Assembly (NCBI RefSeq): GCF_905404315.1
Contig: NC_066273.1
Coordinates: 744,001-808,000 of the forward strand
Length of the DNA stretch: 64,000 nucleotides
Direction of reading: 5' to 3'
DNA from: Leptidea sinapis
Lineage: Eukaryota; Arthropoda; Insecta; Lepidoptera; Pieridae
This document shows positions 21,232-33,305 of this stretch, one piece after another. The translations under genes were made by a program, and so were the position numbers. The first letter of the stretch is position 1. Each line of letters opens with the position of its first letter. Below the pieces are notes generated by a model. The model worked only from the letters and a program-made list of their open reading frames with translations. It did not search any database and was not told the origin of the DNA.

Positions 21232-21450
21232 AAATCCACTCGATTGTATGAAACGTACAGACATTAATATATTGACAGATGACGTCTATTATCTTGTAAA
21301 AAACGGAGATAGCTGAGATCCACCACGTTTTAAGCAAGTGTTCGCTTTCAAACTTAGCCGGATTAAACTTCGTCGCCAATCGCCATACTGTAATTACTAC
21401 TATTTCATATCAAAGTAAATTACATTTTTTACTTAGGCAGTCCCTTCTTT
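21232..21450 (-). repeat. Family G repeat, reverse copy
   Basis: Blocks GTTCGCTTTCAAACTTAGCC and CGCCATACTGTAATTACTAC are the complement of those at 57240-57310 and 5285-5345. It ends in TTAGGCAGTCCCTTC. Confidence 0.6.
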
Positions 21451-22428
21451 ATTTCGTTGTATTTACATCGTCTTTGCAGAAATCTTATAAAATAATACAT
21501 AATAATAATACAAATCTCTATATGTCAATAGATATTAATATCAATTATAAGTATTAAGTCGAAGATTATAAAAGAACATGGCATTTTATTAAATAACGAT
21601 ACGAAATATTGTTTATTTCTATTTATTATGTAAAGCACTTACATAACACTGTAAGTTATTTTCCCATTAACAATTAATTTTGAAATTCAATATAATATAA
21701 CACCAATAAAAATTTAAAATCAAACAAAAGTAAAGTGAATTACTTTTCATCTTAAGTGAGTATTACCGCCATATTTTACTGTTACCTGTTATAAAGAAAG
21801 TGAACTTAATACCGACAATAAAACAATTAAGCTGCCTACATCAAGCGTATTAACAAAAGCAGATGGAACTGTTACATTGTCCGGTAGCGATCGTCAGCTA
21901 TGGCCGCTGTCTTTGGCACACAATTCTATTGTCTCTGAAAATTATTGTTTAGTAGAATTTTTTAGACAATACAAGCTTTATGTCACCGTTACGGGTAAAA
22001 AGATGCGATGAATATTCATTAGGTATTGCGGAATAGATGTCTGATGTTGGATTTAAATAGAATGGAAAAAATTGTTTGTGCTTGCTTTGGTCTTAAAACT
22101 TTAACAGTATCTATTATTTGAGGATATAAGAATAACAAAAATATTTGTTTATTTTCTCCTCACCGAAGATCTTAAGCTAAAACAGTAGATGCATTAGTGT
22201 TACATATTTTTAACAGCTGGTATTTGTGAGGACCAGACACCAGGTCTGAAGTAGGCTGACCTTGTGTTATAGATCACCCCTAGATGTCGGGATCAGAATT
22301 TGTAAAACATTACAGATCTGTACAATAGTTAAAAAAGCATTATAAATAACATAACATTATGTACTAATTTGCAAAAATGTGTGTGGGTGCGTGTTTGTCT
22401 GTGTGTGTGTTTGTTATACTCTTGGTTA
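21451..22428. other. Intergenic, nothing recognised
   Basis: AT-rich; a short TG-rich tract lies at 22377-22415. Confidence 0.4.
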
Positions 22429-22603
22429 CTTTTTTTTATGACAATAAGGGATGAGGAACATATTTTTGATGAAAAAAAAGCCCGCTGAGTTTGTTGCGCC
22501 CATTCTTCTCAGGCCTGAGGCATTCATTTTGGAATGGGTGGTAGTTTTTTGACTTTCAATAAGTGATTTCACATCCTATTTTGAATAAAAATATTTGAAT
22601 TTG
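22429..22603 (+). repeat. Family A start fused to a family C copy
   Basis: 22429-22459 is the first 30 bases of family A (TTTTATGACAATAAGGGATG). At about 22475 a full family C copy follows (AAAAAAGCCCGCTGAGTTTG to ATATTTGAATTTGA). Confidence 0.6.
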
Positions 22604-22714
22604 AGGCGAGCAAATCGTTCATTTTGGCCAGGGCGTATCACTTATGTGGTGAATGTCGTGCTGGTCTAGTCATAAAGATATCACTTGTCATAAAATAAAA
22701 TTACTTTGTTTTAC

Positions 22715-22790
22715 ACAAAAGCTGGCGATCTTTGGAGGAGGCCTCTGTCCAGCAGTGGACGTCTTCCGGCTGATGATGACACAGAAGATT
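22715..22790 (+). pseudogene. RTE-type retrotransposon extreme 3' end
   Basis: One frame encodes FGGGLCPAVDVFRLM, the terminal motif of lepidopteran RTE-like ORFs (compare GEGFCPAVDVFGLI at 59497-59871). Confidence 0.55.
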
Positions 22791-22989
22791 ATCACGTTTT
22801 CAGTACCCTTCTCCAAGATATATTTCCAAGCCTCCTCAAATCCTCCTCGGGCTCTTTTCAATAGCGGGATCCAATAAGGGAAGGTTAGATAATTATTCTG
22901 GTTGGTTCGTCCATCCTGTTGTAGAAGGTTTCTCAAGTTCTTATACATGATTAAGTATGATGTTGTCTTTTTTATGCATAAGCCTTAGA

Positions 22990-23090
22990 TCATTTATACA
23001 TGCAGATAGACTGTGACAGCTGTGAATACATCGAAAAATCTTGAGGTTGACTGTTAACCTCTATTTTCAACAAATCATGCTCACCTGATA
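22990..23090 (-). mobile_element. MITE-1 fragment
   Basis: Reverse orientation: AGATAGACTGTGACAGCTGT and GTTGACTGTTAACCTCTATT match one end of the family. The rest is missing. Confidence 0.6.
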
Positions 23091-23119
23091 GCTTATTTTT
23101 GGAGAGGAGGAAAATACAT

Positions 23120-23335
23120 TTACGTATTGAAGACCCCGAAACGGGGCCCATATGTCGGGCTCGGGTATAAACACCCCCTACCCATTAAAAACCTCCTCTG
23201 TGCTGATAGCCCTAAAGGCTTTTACAGCGAAGCCGGGGGCCTAGAAGGCCAAAAATGTAGCTCACAGGCGCGGGGCGTCTCGGAATGTGGCTCGAACCTT
23301 GGACTGCCTGCTCACTAGGCTGGAAGAAGAGAAAA
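23120..23335 (+). other. GC-rich segment of unknown nature
   Basis: About 215 bp, much richer in G and C than the surroundings, with a short hairpin (ACCCCGAAACGGGGCCC). A 63-codon frame (23127-23318) has no recognised domain. It could be a retrotransposon 5' region. Confidence 0.3.
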
Positions 23336-23344
23336 TCCTTACCA

Positions 23345-23548
23345 GTGGGAGGCTCCTTTGCACAGGAAGCCGGCTAGATTATGGGTACCACAACGGCGCC
23401 TATTTCTGCCGTGAAGCAGTATCTAATGTGTAAACATTACTGTGTTTCGGTCTGAAGTGCGCCGTAGCTAGTGAAATTACTGGGAAAATGAGACTTAACA
23501 TCTTATGTCTCAAGGTGACGAGTGCAATTGTAGTGCCGCTCAGAATTT
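23345..23548 (-). repeat. Family A repeat, reverse copy
   Basis: GAGGCTCCTTTGCACAGGAA through the TAGTGCCGCTCAGAATTT block; truncated inside the hairpin, where a family D fragment (about 23555-23600, ACACCAGAGGAATC) follows. Confidence 0.7.
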
Positions 23549-23762
23549 CACCGTGGCCCATCTTCTCTAGTAACACCAGAGGAATCTCTTATCATTAGTC
23601 ACTAGGGAATGTAATCTTTGATGCCCCAAGCAGTTTGTATAAATAGTTATAATATTCCAAGTACTGTAACATGAGACCACTTCCTTTACTCATTGGGATT
23701 GTTTCACAATAAAACAGTTCTCTATTGTATAATTTTTTTAATTAGTATATAATCTTATATTA

Positions 23763-24090
23763 AGGATTGTTCTCCGCTGCGCTCCAACTAGATACCGCAG
23801 GTGTAGTCACAAATCGCGGCAACTTATACTACGCCCAAGTGGGCATACTCAAGCCAGTCTCGAACAATGTGTGACGTTGACGTGGCACGTTACACATTAA
23901 AATAATAGTACAAGAAATAAGAAATACATTGAGATCACATATCATCAGTAAGAATTTGCATTTTATTAATTTCAACGTAAAATAACACGAAGCGTATGTT
24001 ACAAAATTTGAAAGATGCCATTGAGTGTCAAGATGCAATACACACAAACATCTAATATTTTCTGTAATAAAGAAGCTATTGTTTTATATA
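23763..24090 (+). mobile_element. Family K MITE, right end truncated
   Basis: Begins AGGATTGTTCTCCGCTGCGC after TTA, and matches the intact copy at 36723-37124 throughout (CAATGTGTGACGTTGACG; CGAAGCGTATGTTACAAA). The right TIR is lost. A 72-codon reverse frame is a by-product. Confidence 0.7.
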
Positions 24091-24663
24091 TCACCGTACT
24101 TATTTCTTAGCAGTCATAAAATATGACAACCTCCCCAGCTCCATGAAAGTTAAGCCTTAATACTAAATTAAAACAGTTAAAAATCGTTCAAATTTACACT
24201 AGCCCCGGCAAATCTGTAATTAGATTTGTATGCTGCATTTAACGAACTACTAAAAAATTCTGCGCTATTAAAAAAAAAACATTCCATGAAGGTAACATAA
24301 TATTATGTGATTTAAAATACTTATTATTGTTATTTCTTACACGTGTTTGAAATTAGACAAAAAATAACCCTGAACAATAGTTTTTTTTTAAATATTCAAT
24401 TACAATGATGAAAAAAATGTGTAAAAAAGATATTCATTGTTTGTAATGTGTTGTCTTTAATGGTGGTTGAATAATAATGAATTATTCATACTATGTTTTA
24501 GTAATAGGTAGGCTATGTTGTAAGAATCAGACGGTGAGGTTAACCAGTTTGCACCTTCCACCAGGTATTATCTGAATACGAAAAACACAGCATAGAGACG
24601 TTTGAACTTCTTTCGAGTGGGTTTCATGCATTTAGGTACTGATAAACTACTATAAAGATTATA

Positions 24664-24712
<49 letters not shown>

Positions 24713-24867
24713 GAATACTTACAGTGTGTATAAACGTATACTTAATAATTAGAAAAAAAGTGTGTGTGTACTTATACGCACGCAAAAAGTTATACTTCTT
24801 TGGCCTAACAAAGCAAAAATCATTAAAATGATTTATTCCTCGTGCTATTCTACGTTATTAGAAAGAA
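24091..24867. other. Intergenic with AT microsatellite
   Basis: No gene. A long AT dinucleotide repeat lies at 24660-24710. Confidence 0.5.
24660..24710. repeat. AT microsatellite
   Basis: About 50 bases of almost pure TA dinucleotides. Confidence 0.9.
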
Positions 24868-25090
24868 CAATTTTGTAAAAAATCTTGCAGAGATGGCTTT
24901 GACAATTAATTATTAAATAATGAATACGGTTGTATGGGCTTGAACCCTTTGCCTGTCCTAATAATGAACGAAGAAACCCAAAAAAAACGGATGACGCAAT
25001 CGCCAGAAAATTTTAGGAACCAACTTCAACCTGTTATTTTTGTGTTACAGTGATGCGCACGCATCTTAAAATTTCACTCTCATCATTATT
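24868..25090 (+). repeat. Family H repeat
   Basis: Blocks TTGACAATTAATTATTAAAT, GGCTTGAACCCTTTGCC, TTTTAGGAACCAACTTCA and GCACGCATCTTAAAATTTCA recur in reverse order and orientation at 46010-46215. Confidence 0.65.
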
Positions 25091-26833
25091 TATAACGCGC
25101 CCAAAGAAGTACAACTTTAATGAAACGGTTGTATGTTTAATTTCAAATCAGATTTTTTTTTAACGGCTCGGTTGGTCGGCGTCATGGCGCACTTGGGCCG
25201 CGAGGCACTTGTAACTAGACACCGCACACACTTGATATGTTTACGTTATTGCTTGTTTGGAGAAAAATACTCAAAGGTTCGTTATCGGGTCTTTTTTATT
25301 AAGTTGACAGACGACCCAGCTTTTTAATAACTAAGTAATAAGAGTTACCTAGAATTATTATAATGAACAACATTGTTTCTGGGTAAGGAAATATTCTGAC
25401 AATTTTATTATAAATCGTCTAAAACACTATACTTAAAGTATGTATTTAAGTGACAATATACTATATAAAAGATGATTAAATTATCTTGTGAATTCATTTT
25501 AAAAAAAAAGGTAAATTTACATGCAAAAATGTCGAGAAAATGACTTTGAAATTAAAGAAAAAACCGTGATGGCGATGGTGTTTTTACGATTCTCAATTGT
25601 ATGTTTATAAAGCGGTTTTATTGGGTAAATAAAATATGTGGTACTCTAATTTGTAGAAAATATAAAACTACTTACTGTATTTATTTAAAACCATAAAACT
25701 CTTAAGGCACAGAATTTTACTACAAAAGAATAAAAAACACAAGATAGCCAAAAAATATTACGCGTTTAGGAGTTGTAATAAATGCTATCTTATATTATCT
25801 ACAATTTCCAAATCCAATAAAAATACAAAATAAATTGTATTTTAATAAACTGTTTCATTGTGATAATTTTATTTATATACTTATTTCATACAAAAATATT
25901 ACGGCAAGAGTCTCGAAACTTTCATCACTTCTTATCGTTCGCTTTATCAATTTTCGCGCGTAATTCAAATACCTTTTTTTTTTTATTTCACTCCTTTATG
26001 GAGACTTTGGCTCGCACAAAATACCTACTTCGTGTAGTAGTAAATGTGACATTTGAAGTTTCATAGATAATATATACTTTTTTTTTGGGATTTTATGGAT
26101 AATATATACCAATTCTCCTAGAGTCTAGACTACGTTTCAAACACTGAGAATGTAATATGCTGCACGAACGCCGCCTTAACGATGAGACATATAATATGAT
26201 TGATTATCATTATATATACATTGATATGATGAATATCGACTAATATGGTTTCAATTGTATTTGCTGACGACGTCGGGTAACAGCTTATACCAAATATTTT
26301 ATAATAATAATCTTTATTTGCGAAAACTGCCACCAAATTTTTACAAATACAATAGATATGAACAATTAACATTATATGAATAAAAGAAAATATAACAATA
26401 CAAATGTTAAAAAACAATAAAAAAAAATAATTCTATAAAAATATTCAAGGATTATTTTAACAAAGGTCTGAAATGAACCCGTGCTTCAACGTGTTCACTG
26501 ACCAGAAAAATTATGATGAGTATCAAGAAGCGCAGACCTATAAGAAACTGCTTTGAATCATCACCATAGACAAGTTAGAGGTAATAGTATTTTCTTTGAT
26601 TAACGTGAGTGTTACACATTTAAATTAAACACTTTTCAAAGGACTAAAACGCGTGTAATTGTAGCTGTGATTTTTATATTAGATTTTGCGCAAAAGTTAC
26701 TTCTTTAGTTTTAGGGGACACTTAGACTTGTACCGCGGAAAACGTGTTCCGCAATGCAAGTGCAATAATCTAATGTAAAAACACAGTTACAATAACACCC
26801 GTTATAATACTTTAAAAAGTGTTTTATTTATAG
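25091..26833. other. Intergenic, nothing firmly recognised
   Basis: Frames at 25133-25327, 25860-26066 and 26130-26417 show no recognised domains. A short GC-richer patch lies near 25165-25225. Confidence 0.4.
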
Positions 26834-26980
26834 GTGGAGGGAAAGCAACGCGCTGGGCGAAGAAGAAAATCCTGGCTACGGAACATACGCGAGTGCACAG
26901 ATATTATGTCCGATGAACAACTGTTCCGTCTCGCCTCTGATGAGAATGGATTCAAAAAAGCTAAAGGGCAACCTTTATGA
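26834..26980 (+). pseudogene. Endonuclease/reverse-transcriptase LINE C-terminal tail
   Basis: One frame of 48 codons ends in TGA and encodes GKQRAGRRRKSWLRNIREC followed by DEQLFRLASDENGF. This G(R)...RRRKSWLRNIR...LFRLA pattern is the usual C-terminus of abundant insect LINE proteins. It is a 5'-truncated fragment. Confidence 0.65.
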
Positions 26981-27224
26981 CTCAAAAAGCAAATCAAAAT
27001 CACTTTACCTTTCATGTAGGTTACGGTCGGTCTTTATACATTTACCGCCACTTCGTAAAATTGAAATTTGAAATTTATTTAGTTGTGGTAATATAGTTCG
27101 TAACAATTGGTAGATACACAGCACAATTCGCCAATAAATCGGCATACAAGTATTTGATTGTCAATATTAGAATTATTATATTTAAACATAGCTATAATTC
27201 AATATAAAATAAATAAATAAAATA

Positions 27225-27350
27225 AAATAAGCCTTTATTGCTGTTACTAATAATATTTTTTTTAAATATATATCCTTAACTATTTGCTTACTATTTTCTT
27301 AACAGCTTGTCCTTCGACATAGGCCTCCTCCAAAGACTTCCATCGTTCTC
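27225..27350 (-). repeat. RTE-like 3' end fragment, reverse
   Basis: AGGCCTCCTCCAAAGACTTC is the reverse complement of the GAAGTCTTTGGAGGAGGCCT end of lepidopteran RTE elements, next to a TAAAATAAGCC stretch. Confidence 0.45.
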
Positions 27351-27508
27351 TCTCTCTATAATTCAATAATAATATAAAATAAATAGTAGTGTGTAGGTAC
27401 CACTCTCAAATAATTACTTTAAAATACTATTATCTTTGGCTAAAAAATTCTTTTAAACTTTAGAAGCATTTATCTATTAGCCATAATTGGAATGTTTTAT
27501 GCATCACT

Positions 27509-27710
27509 AGCTGACCCGGCAAACGTTGTTTAGCCATATAAAGCATAATTCACACAATAGATTTATAAATAATAGCCTATGTGTTATTCTGGTGTGTAAG
27601 CTATATTATTATTAAGTTTCATCAAAATCCATTCAGTAGTTTTTGCGTTAAAGAAGTTCAAACATACATCCAGACATACAAACTTTCACATTTATAATAT
27701 TAATAGGATT
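27509..27710 (+). repeat. Dispersed repeat with CTGACCCGGCAAACG start
   Basis: Starts CTAGCTGACCCGGCAAACGT, includes TTCATCAAAATCCATTCAGT, and ends TTATAATATTAATAGGAT. This arrangement is a very common lepidopteran mobile-element remnant. Confidence 0.6.
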
Positions 27711-27997
27711 GTTTTAGGCTTCTCTCTTATATTTTTTGGAACGTGGTTAAAATTTTACTTTTATTATAAAGAGGCAAGAAACTCATTGCCACTCTTTTAA
27801 ATCAAGATGTACACCTTCATCGTCTTACAACTCAAGAGGTACCTACTTAAACAAGAAAAAATATACACTTGGCTAAAAATATGCACTTCGTTGGAAGAAG
27901 AAACTACCGATATACTTTTAGAACAGGATCCCCGAAAATGCTTAAAACTCATTTGTAGTGAAACTCCAAAGACTTACTATAAATAGTTTTTTAAAAA

Positions 27998-28078
27998 CCT
28001 TTGTGTGGTGAAGGTTACATTAATATAATTGACTTTATGAACGATATTACACCGTGGGAATGGAGTGATCGCGAGTAG
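27998..28078 (+). pseudogene. LINE C-terminal tail (LCGKGYYNVNDF type)
   Basis: The frame encodes PLCGEGYINIIDFMND and then WEWSDRE before a stop, homologous to the tail at 49156-49275. Frame breaks lie upstream. Confidence 0.55.
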
Positions 28079-28095
28079 GCCGTTTCACAAACTGT

Positions 28096-28400
28096 ATTTT
28101 TTTTATGGAAAAGGTGGACAAACGAGCGTACGGGTCACCTGGTGTTTAGTGATCACCGCCGCCCACATTCTCTTCTAACACGAGAGGAATCACAGGAGCG
28201 TTGCCGGCCTTTAAGGAAGGTTTACGGGCTTTTTTGACCGCCACACATCCAGATGGTGGGGATGATATCCTAACTTGTAGCGTGGACGAAGCTGGATTTC
28301 GGCGGCAGGAACCGGTTGAAACAGCTCTTCGGCTCTCGGATGTTGCGCAGTCAAGATTTTTTTCTACGACTGATGCCTCTTCTTCTTGCAACTTTTCCAT
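28096..28400 (+). repeat. Family D dispersed repeat
   Basis: Starts TTTATGGAAAAGGTGGACAA and contains ACGAGCGTACGGGTCACCTG, CACAGGAGCGTTGCCGGCCT and CCACACATCCAGATGGTGGG. Copies lie at 40655 and 43545, with fragments at 23555 and 59935. Open frames on both strands here are repeat by-products. Confidence 0.65.
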
Positions 28401-28579
28401 CTTCCATGATGATGAGCTATAGTAGTTCGTACCTCTCGTGCCTAAGCACGTGCCCAATATGAAACACTTATAAGCAAAAACACTGCCCTCTACACTAAAA
28501 GGAACCAGCACGTCTGGAAGAATATAACCTCCCAACGTTATAAATTTAAGACCCCCTCATATACATAAGTAATTCGTTT

Positions 28580-28905
28580 TTTTACAATAAGGGACGAGAC
28601 GAACACGTTCAGCCGATGGTAATTGATACCGCATACGCCTTGCCCATTACAATGCAGTGTCACTCAGGATTCTTGAAAAACTCAAAAATTCTGAGCAGCA
28701 CTACAATTGCGCTCGTCTCCTTGAGGCATAAGATGTTAAGTCTCATTTGCCCATTAACTTCACTAGCTACGGCTCCCTTTAGGCCGGAACACAGTGAAGC
28801 AGTAATGTTTTCACATTACTGCTTCACGGCAGAAATAGGCGCCGTTGTGGTAGGACGCTTAATTTAGCCGCCATCCTGTGAAAAGGAGCCTCCCACTGGT
28901 AACGA
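28580..28905 (+). repeat. Family A repeat, full length
   Basis: Complete forward copy from AATAAGGGACGAGACGAAC to AGCCTCCCACTGGT. Confidence 0.8.
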
Positions 28906-29297
28906 TGAGGGGAGATGCTGAAACATGGACAAGCGAAAGTACAACATCAGATGGCGAATTGCTGTTCCTGAAAATTCGAATAGCTATTATTGTGTGAACC
29001 TCATAAAGCAGAGAGTCCACGACAGACCCACTCTACATAATGGTGTAAATATTTTAAGTGGCTGATAAACAACACTCAAGCTAACTGTAAGAAGCACACG
29101 CGTGACGTCATCATATTTATTCACAAATGTCTGTAGGTGATATATTGTTACATCACCATCTACAATCTGTACATTGTCGCTAATTTATTCACGTGATAAT
29201 TTGGTTGAAGCTTATTTTAGAATTAAAATAACGCACATACGTACAAACTTCAAAATTCAGACAGCACAGCTATCCTCAAAATGCACTTAATAAATAT
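28906..29297. other. Intergenic, nothing recognised
   Basis: Nothing recognised before the outer end of the large inverted repeat. Confidence 0.4.
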
Positions 29298-30299
29298 GTA
29301 GGCCGATTCACGTATATTCTAACGAACCAAAAATAGTTGTAGTTCAGAAGTCGTCCTATTGAAACTTGGTATTCACGTGCTGATTCGATAGAATGACAAC
29401 TCAATAGGACTGAAACTCAGCGACTCATCGACGACTTGCGATAGGACATTGCCAGTCTAATTGTACTATTTCTTTATTTTCTACCGTTTTCTTTTAAATA
29501 TGTTTATTGTGATATCAGAGTCTTTTGCTCAGTTACTAGGTACAAAGTAAACCTAACAATATTTGAAGCTGTAGAGTAGTAAAAAGGTAAGGTATAATTA
29601 TTTTTATACAGAAATTAATAGGCTGAAAATGAAAAGTCGTACCCAAATGGTTGTAATAAAAAAAACCGCCGTACATCAAAGTAAAACTAGATTTTCGCCC
29701 AAGTGTAGGTAACTCTTTCTCTTCTCGTTTTGTTCGATTAAACAAAATGAGCTCCAAGAGGATTGTTACCGTGCGTCAGCTTCAATTACTAACTCAGCTA
29801 TTTTAGTTTTTTCATAAAAGCTGTAATACGTACAATATTTAATAAATAATTAACTAGGTATTTAATTAGTCCAATAACATGGGTAAAGGTAAATAAATAC
29901 CTTCTCTTTATTCTATCTCTTCCATCCTGAGTAAGAGGAAAATAAATATGTTTTTTGAATAACTCAATATCATTGAGTGCTTAAGTCACCTGTCGCACTA
30001 CTCTAGACACTGTACGTAGATATTATGACATACTGAGGTAAAATTACTCTGACCAACAATGGTTTGGTAAGATCCTGAAGCATAAAATGCTAGTGCTATT
30101 ACGAGTAATACCTATGATGTAAAAAAGCACATGATTTTATAATTTATTTAATTAAAGTTTTAAATATAGTAAATATCTAGTCAGATAGGTAGGTGGGTAC
30201 CTACTAAGATCTTTCTTGGTAATTACCAACCAACCTAAATAGGAAACTAAGTGTAGTATTGGAATACAACAAATTAAATTACCTTATCATTAACGGAGA

Positions 30300-30500
30300 G
30301 AATATCACTCCTACGCTCTCATGGAAACAAACGTACGAGGTCTTCAATAAGACCAAAGACTTAATCCTTGGTAAAGCGAAGTGTTTTCACGAACTGCATT
30401 TCGTCTGTATCTGTCATTTCGAAAGCAAAATATTGGATGATCCTCATATTATTTCCGCGTCGACGTTCTCTTCGCCGGTCGCCCTCTCGGAAAGATCCAA
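30300..30500 (-). pseudogene. Harbinger transposase N-terminal relic, left arm
   Basis: Minus-strand translation gives an arginine-rich RRRERRRRGNN stretch, then YFAFEMTDTDEM, LRFTKD, a stop, FGLIEDLV, a second stop and ERRSDILSV. The RFTKD..LGLIE..V pattern plus ERRSDxLSV is the N-terminal region of Harbinger transposases. It has two in-frame stops and a small insertion relative to the right arm. Confidence 0.6.
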
Positions 30501-31074
30501 AAGTAGCCAAGACAAGCTGATATAGATGTTTATGAAAAAACTTTCAACAGCCAACAACTGCAAATTACTAACTTCAGTTCAGCGACATTAAATCGTTGGT
30601 AACCGATTGTAAAAAGATAGCAGAATACCACTGACACAACGATTAAAGTGCGTCTAGCTGACGTGAATACGCTCTAGCGATTTTCGGATAGGATCGTTTC
30701 TCGAACGTGCGATTTAAATCACGTGAATACGAATCGTAGGTAATTTCACGATTCACGTAATTTTACATGAGCGATATCGCAGCGACATCTGTCGTTTACC
30801 TACGATTCGTATTCACGTGATTTAAATCGCACGTTCGAGAAACGATCCTATCCGAAAATCGCTAGAGCGTATTCACGTCAGCTAGTACGCACTTTAATCG
30901 TTGTGTCAGTGGTATTCTGCTATCTTTTTACAATCGGTTACAAACGATTTAATGTCAAATCGAACGTCTGAGAACCCGCTGAACTGAAGTTAGTAATTAG
31001 CAGTTGTTGAAAGTTTTTTCATAAACATGAATATCAGCTTGTCTTGGCTACTTTAGGATCTTTCCGAAAGGGAA

Positions 31075-31227
31075 GACCGGCGAAGAGAACGTCGACGCCG
31101 AAATAATATGAGGATCAACAAATATTTTGCTTTCGAAATGACAGATACGGAGTTCGTGAAAACATTTCGCTTTACCAAGGATTTAGTCCTTGGTCTTATT
31201 GAAGACCTAGTTCCTCTAATTCCATGA
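31075..31227 (+). pseudogene. Harbinger transposase N-terminal relic, right arm
   Basis: The plus frame encodes DRRRERRRRRNN, then MRINKYFAFE, MTDTEFVKTFRFTKD and LVLGLIEDLVPLIP before TGA. It mirrors the minus-strand relic of the left arm. The ERRSD continuation is deleted here by about 40 bp. The open frame on the opposite strand (31053-31274) is a by-product. Confidence 0.6.
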
Positions 31228-31536
31228 GAGCGTAATACTATACCTAGTTTCCTATTTAGGTTGGCAGTTACCAAGAAAGATCTTAGTAGGTACCTACCTA
31301 CCTACTTATCCGACTAGATATTTACTATATTTAAGACTTTAATCAAATATCAAATTATCATGTGCTTTATTACATTATAGGTATTAATAGCACTAGCATT
31401 TTATGCTAAAGGATCTTACCAAACTATTGTTGGTCAGAGTAATTTCAACTCAGTAGGTATCTCAACCTACAGTGTCTAGAGCAGTGCGACAGGTGACTAA
31501 AGCACTCAATGATGTTGAGTTATTCAAAAAACATAT

Positions 31537-33305
31537 CGACGGTGGAAAGGCAAAATTTACTAAGCGACACTTTTTGCGATATTGAGTTATACACACCAAA
31601 CGATTCAGAAAAAAAAACTGCATCGTTCAGTCTCACTCTCATGCTTCTATGATGACTTTTGATGTCGCTTAGATATTCGAATCTTAAGTGATTTTTTATA
31701 GTTTTCGGCGACTAAACGACAACTTCCTAGCCTTTTTATAAAAAATGCCACATAGACAATTTTAAAATTAGTAAATTTTTCCCGATTTTCTTTTTAGTAC
31801 TTTGGCTTTTAGATTTTTTTACTCGGACCCAAAAAATTAAAAAAACACACTAAGAAATTTTTGCCCTCTTGCTTAATTTTTATTTTTGTGACTTAGATAT
31901 TTTTACCATACCGTAAGTTATTGTAATTTGGCGGTAAGTCAATAATTGTGATGATGTAATTCTCACTATTTAAAATATGTCGTTTAGTAATTTTTTCTTG
32001 ATTAAATTCAATTTGGTAGTATGTCGCTTGGTAAAACATGACCTGCCTACTTTATAAACATTTTTGTCGCTTAGATATATGTCACGTGATTTGATTTTTA
32101 TATGAATACGGCGGTTGTCAGATTTGTAAGGGATACGTTGTCGTTTAGTATCTAGCTTAATAGGGCTGTTAGGAACAAAAACACATTCAGGGCGCGACGC
32201 ACCGTCGCTTGGTTATCCCGTGTCTGCACTCACGCCGGTCAGACTGCTTTCTAAAGCAAGTAAATTTCATTAAAATAATTTTTTTCCTTTCGATGTAACT
32301 AAGTTTATAGATAATGAATAATGTAATAATAAGTTTTACACCTACTTACATGAGCTAGGTTATTAAAATTATTTTCTATTTGATTTTAAAAGTCGTTTGT
32401 ATTTTTTTTTATATTTACAGCTATGAAGCGAAGATCTTGCCTTAATGGAATAGGTAAAGGAATTGGATGGCCTAATTATTAAATCTTCTACGTACATAGA
32501 TTTCATTTTAAGCATTTTAGTCTAATTGATTTATAAATCTTCGGTAAAATCTAGATAGGTAGAAAAAGCCTATATATGGGTGATTGTAAAAACGAAACAA
32601 AGTTTTGATTTTGGATTTTAGTAGTTAAGGTTTTGTCTTTTTTTAATAATATTAACAGATTGTGATTTTGTCTTTCTATTTGTTTCCAAGAATTAAAGAA
32701 AGGGATTTTTTATTATTATTGTTTTGTTAAAACTATTACGAAAGAAATAATTTATGTTACAAAATAAAAGTGAGTCGATTTTTAAATGTTTTCTTTATTT
32801 TGTCTTAATTTAAGCTTTATGTACTAATTTTTTTCGAGCCTCAAATTAATATATTTTAGTCAACAAACATATTGTTACTTGGTTAAATTTATCCTGTTGT
32901 TATCAACTTATTGGAAGGTGTTTGACCAATTTTGCCCAGATCATGAAAACATTGGATTCAGGCTTAGGATTTTTTACCGGACTTAAAAAATACAAAAAGA
33001 AGTATAAACGATTTATTTCCTGCATTTAATAATTTGTTTCTTGTCGGTTGGTAATTTTTTCCGGTTTCTCATTTTTGTTCAAAATTTACTAAGCGACACT
33101 AACTCGTTTAAAACACAACATTACGTACATCTGTTCAATGAAGATAATAAAAGGTATTATTAGCAATTATATTTCGTTGAAATCAAGTTAATCCAATAAA
33201 CCGATATTTTTTTATGATTTTCTGAAATCACGAATTTCTTTTGGCTCTCCTGTAAAGCTACGAGTACCTCCATGTCGCTTAGTAAATTTTGCTTTTCCGC
33301 CGTAG
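31537..33305. mobile_element. 1769-bp TIR element inserted in the fold-back right arm
   Basis: Ends are CGACGGTGGAAAGGC and the inverted GCTTTTCCGCCGTAG, followed inward by AAAATTTACTAAGCGAC on both sides. Comparison with the uninterrupted left arm shows ATAT duplicated at the insertion site (31533-31536 and 33306-33309); a TA duplication with slightly longer TIRs fits equally. The interior has no long reading frame but at least 11 copies of GTCGYTTRG-like sequence on both strands. It is non-autonomous and of unknown superfamily. Confidence 0.75.

Noticed and set aside
22688..22948. 86-residue reverse-strand gene
   Set aside because: It overlaps the antisense of an RTE tail and has no recognised domain.
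26460..26565. Small coding segment beginning MNPCFNVFTDQ
   Set aside because: A short frame of under 30 codons with no recognised similarity or signals.
28146..28535. 129-residue reverse-strand gene
   Set aside because: It lies over family D, whose copies at 40655 and 43545 have no equivalent frame.
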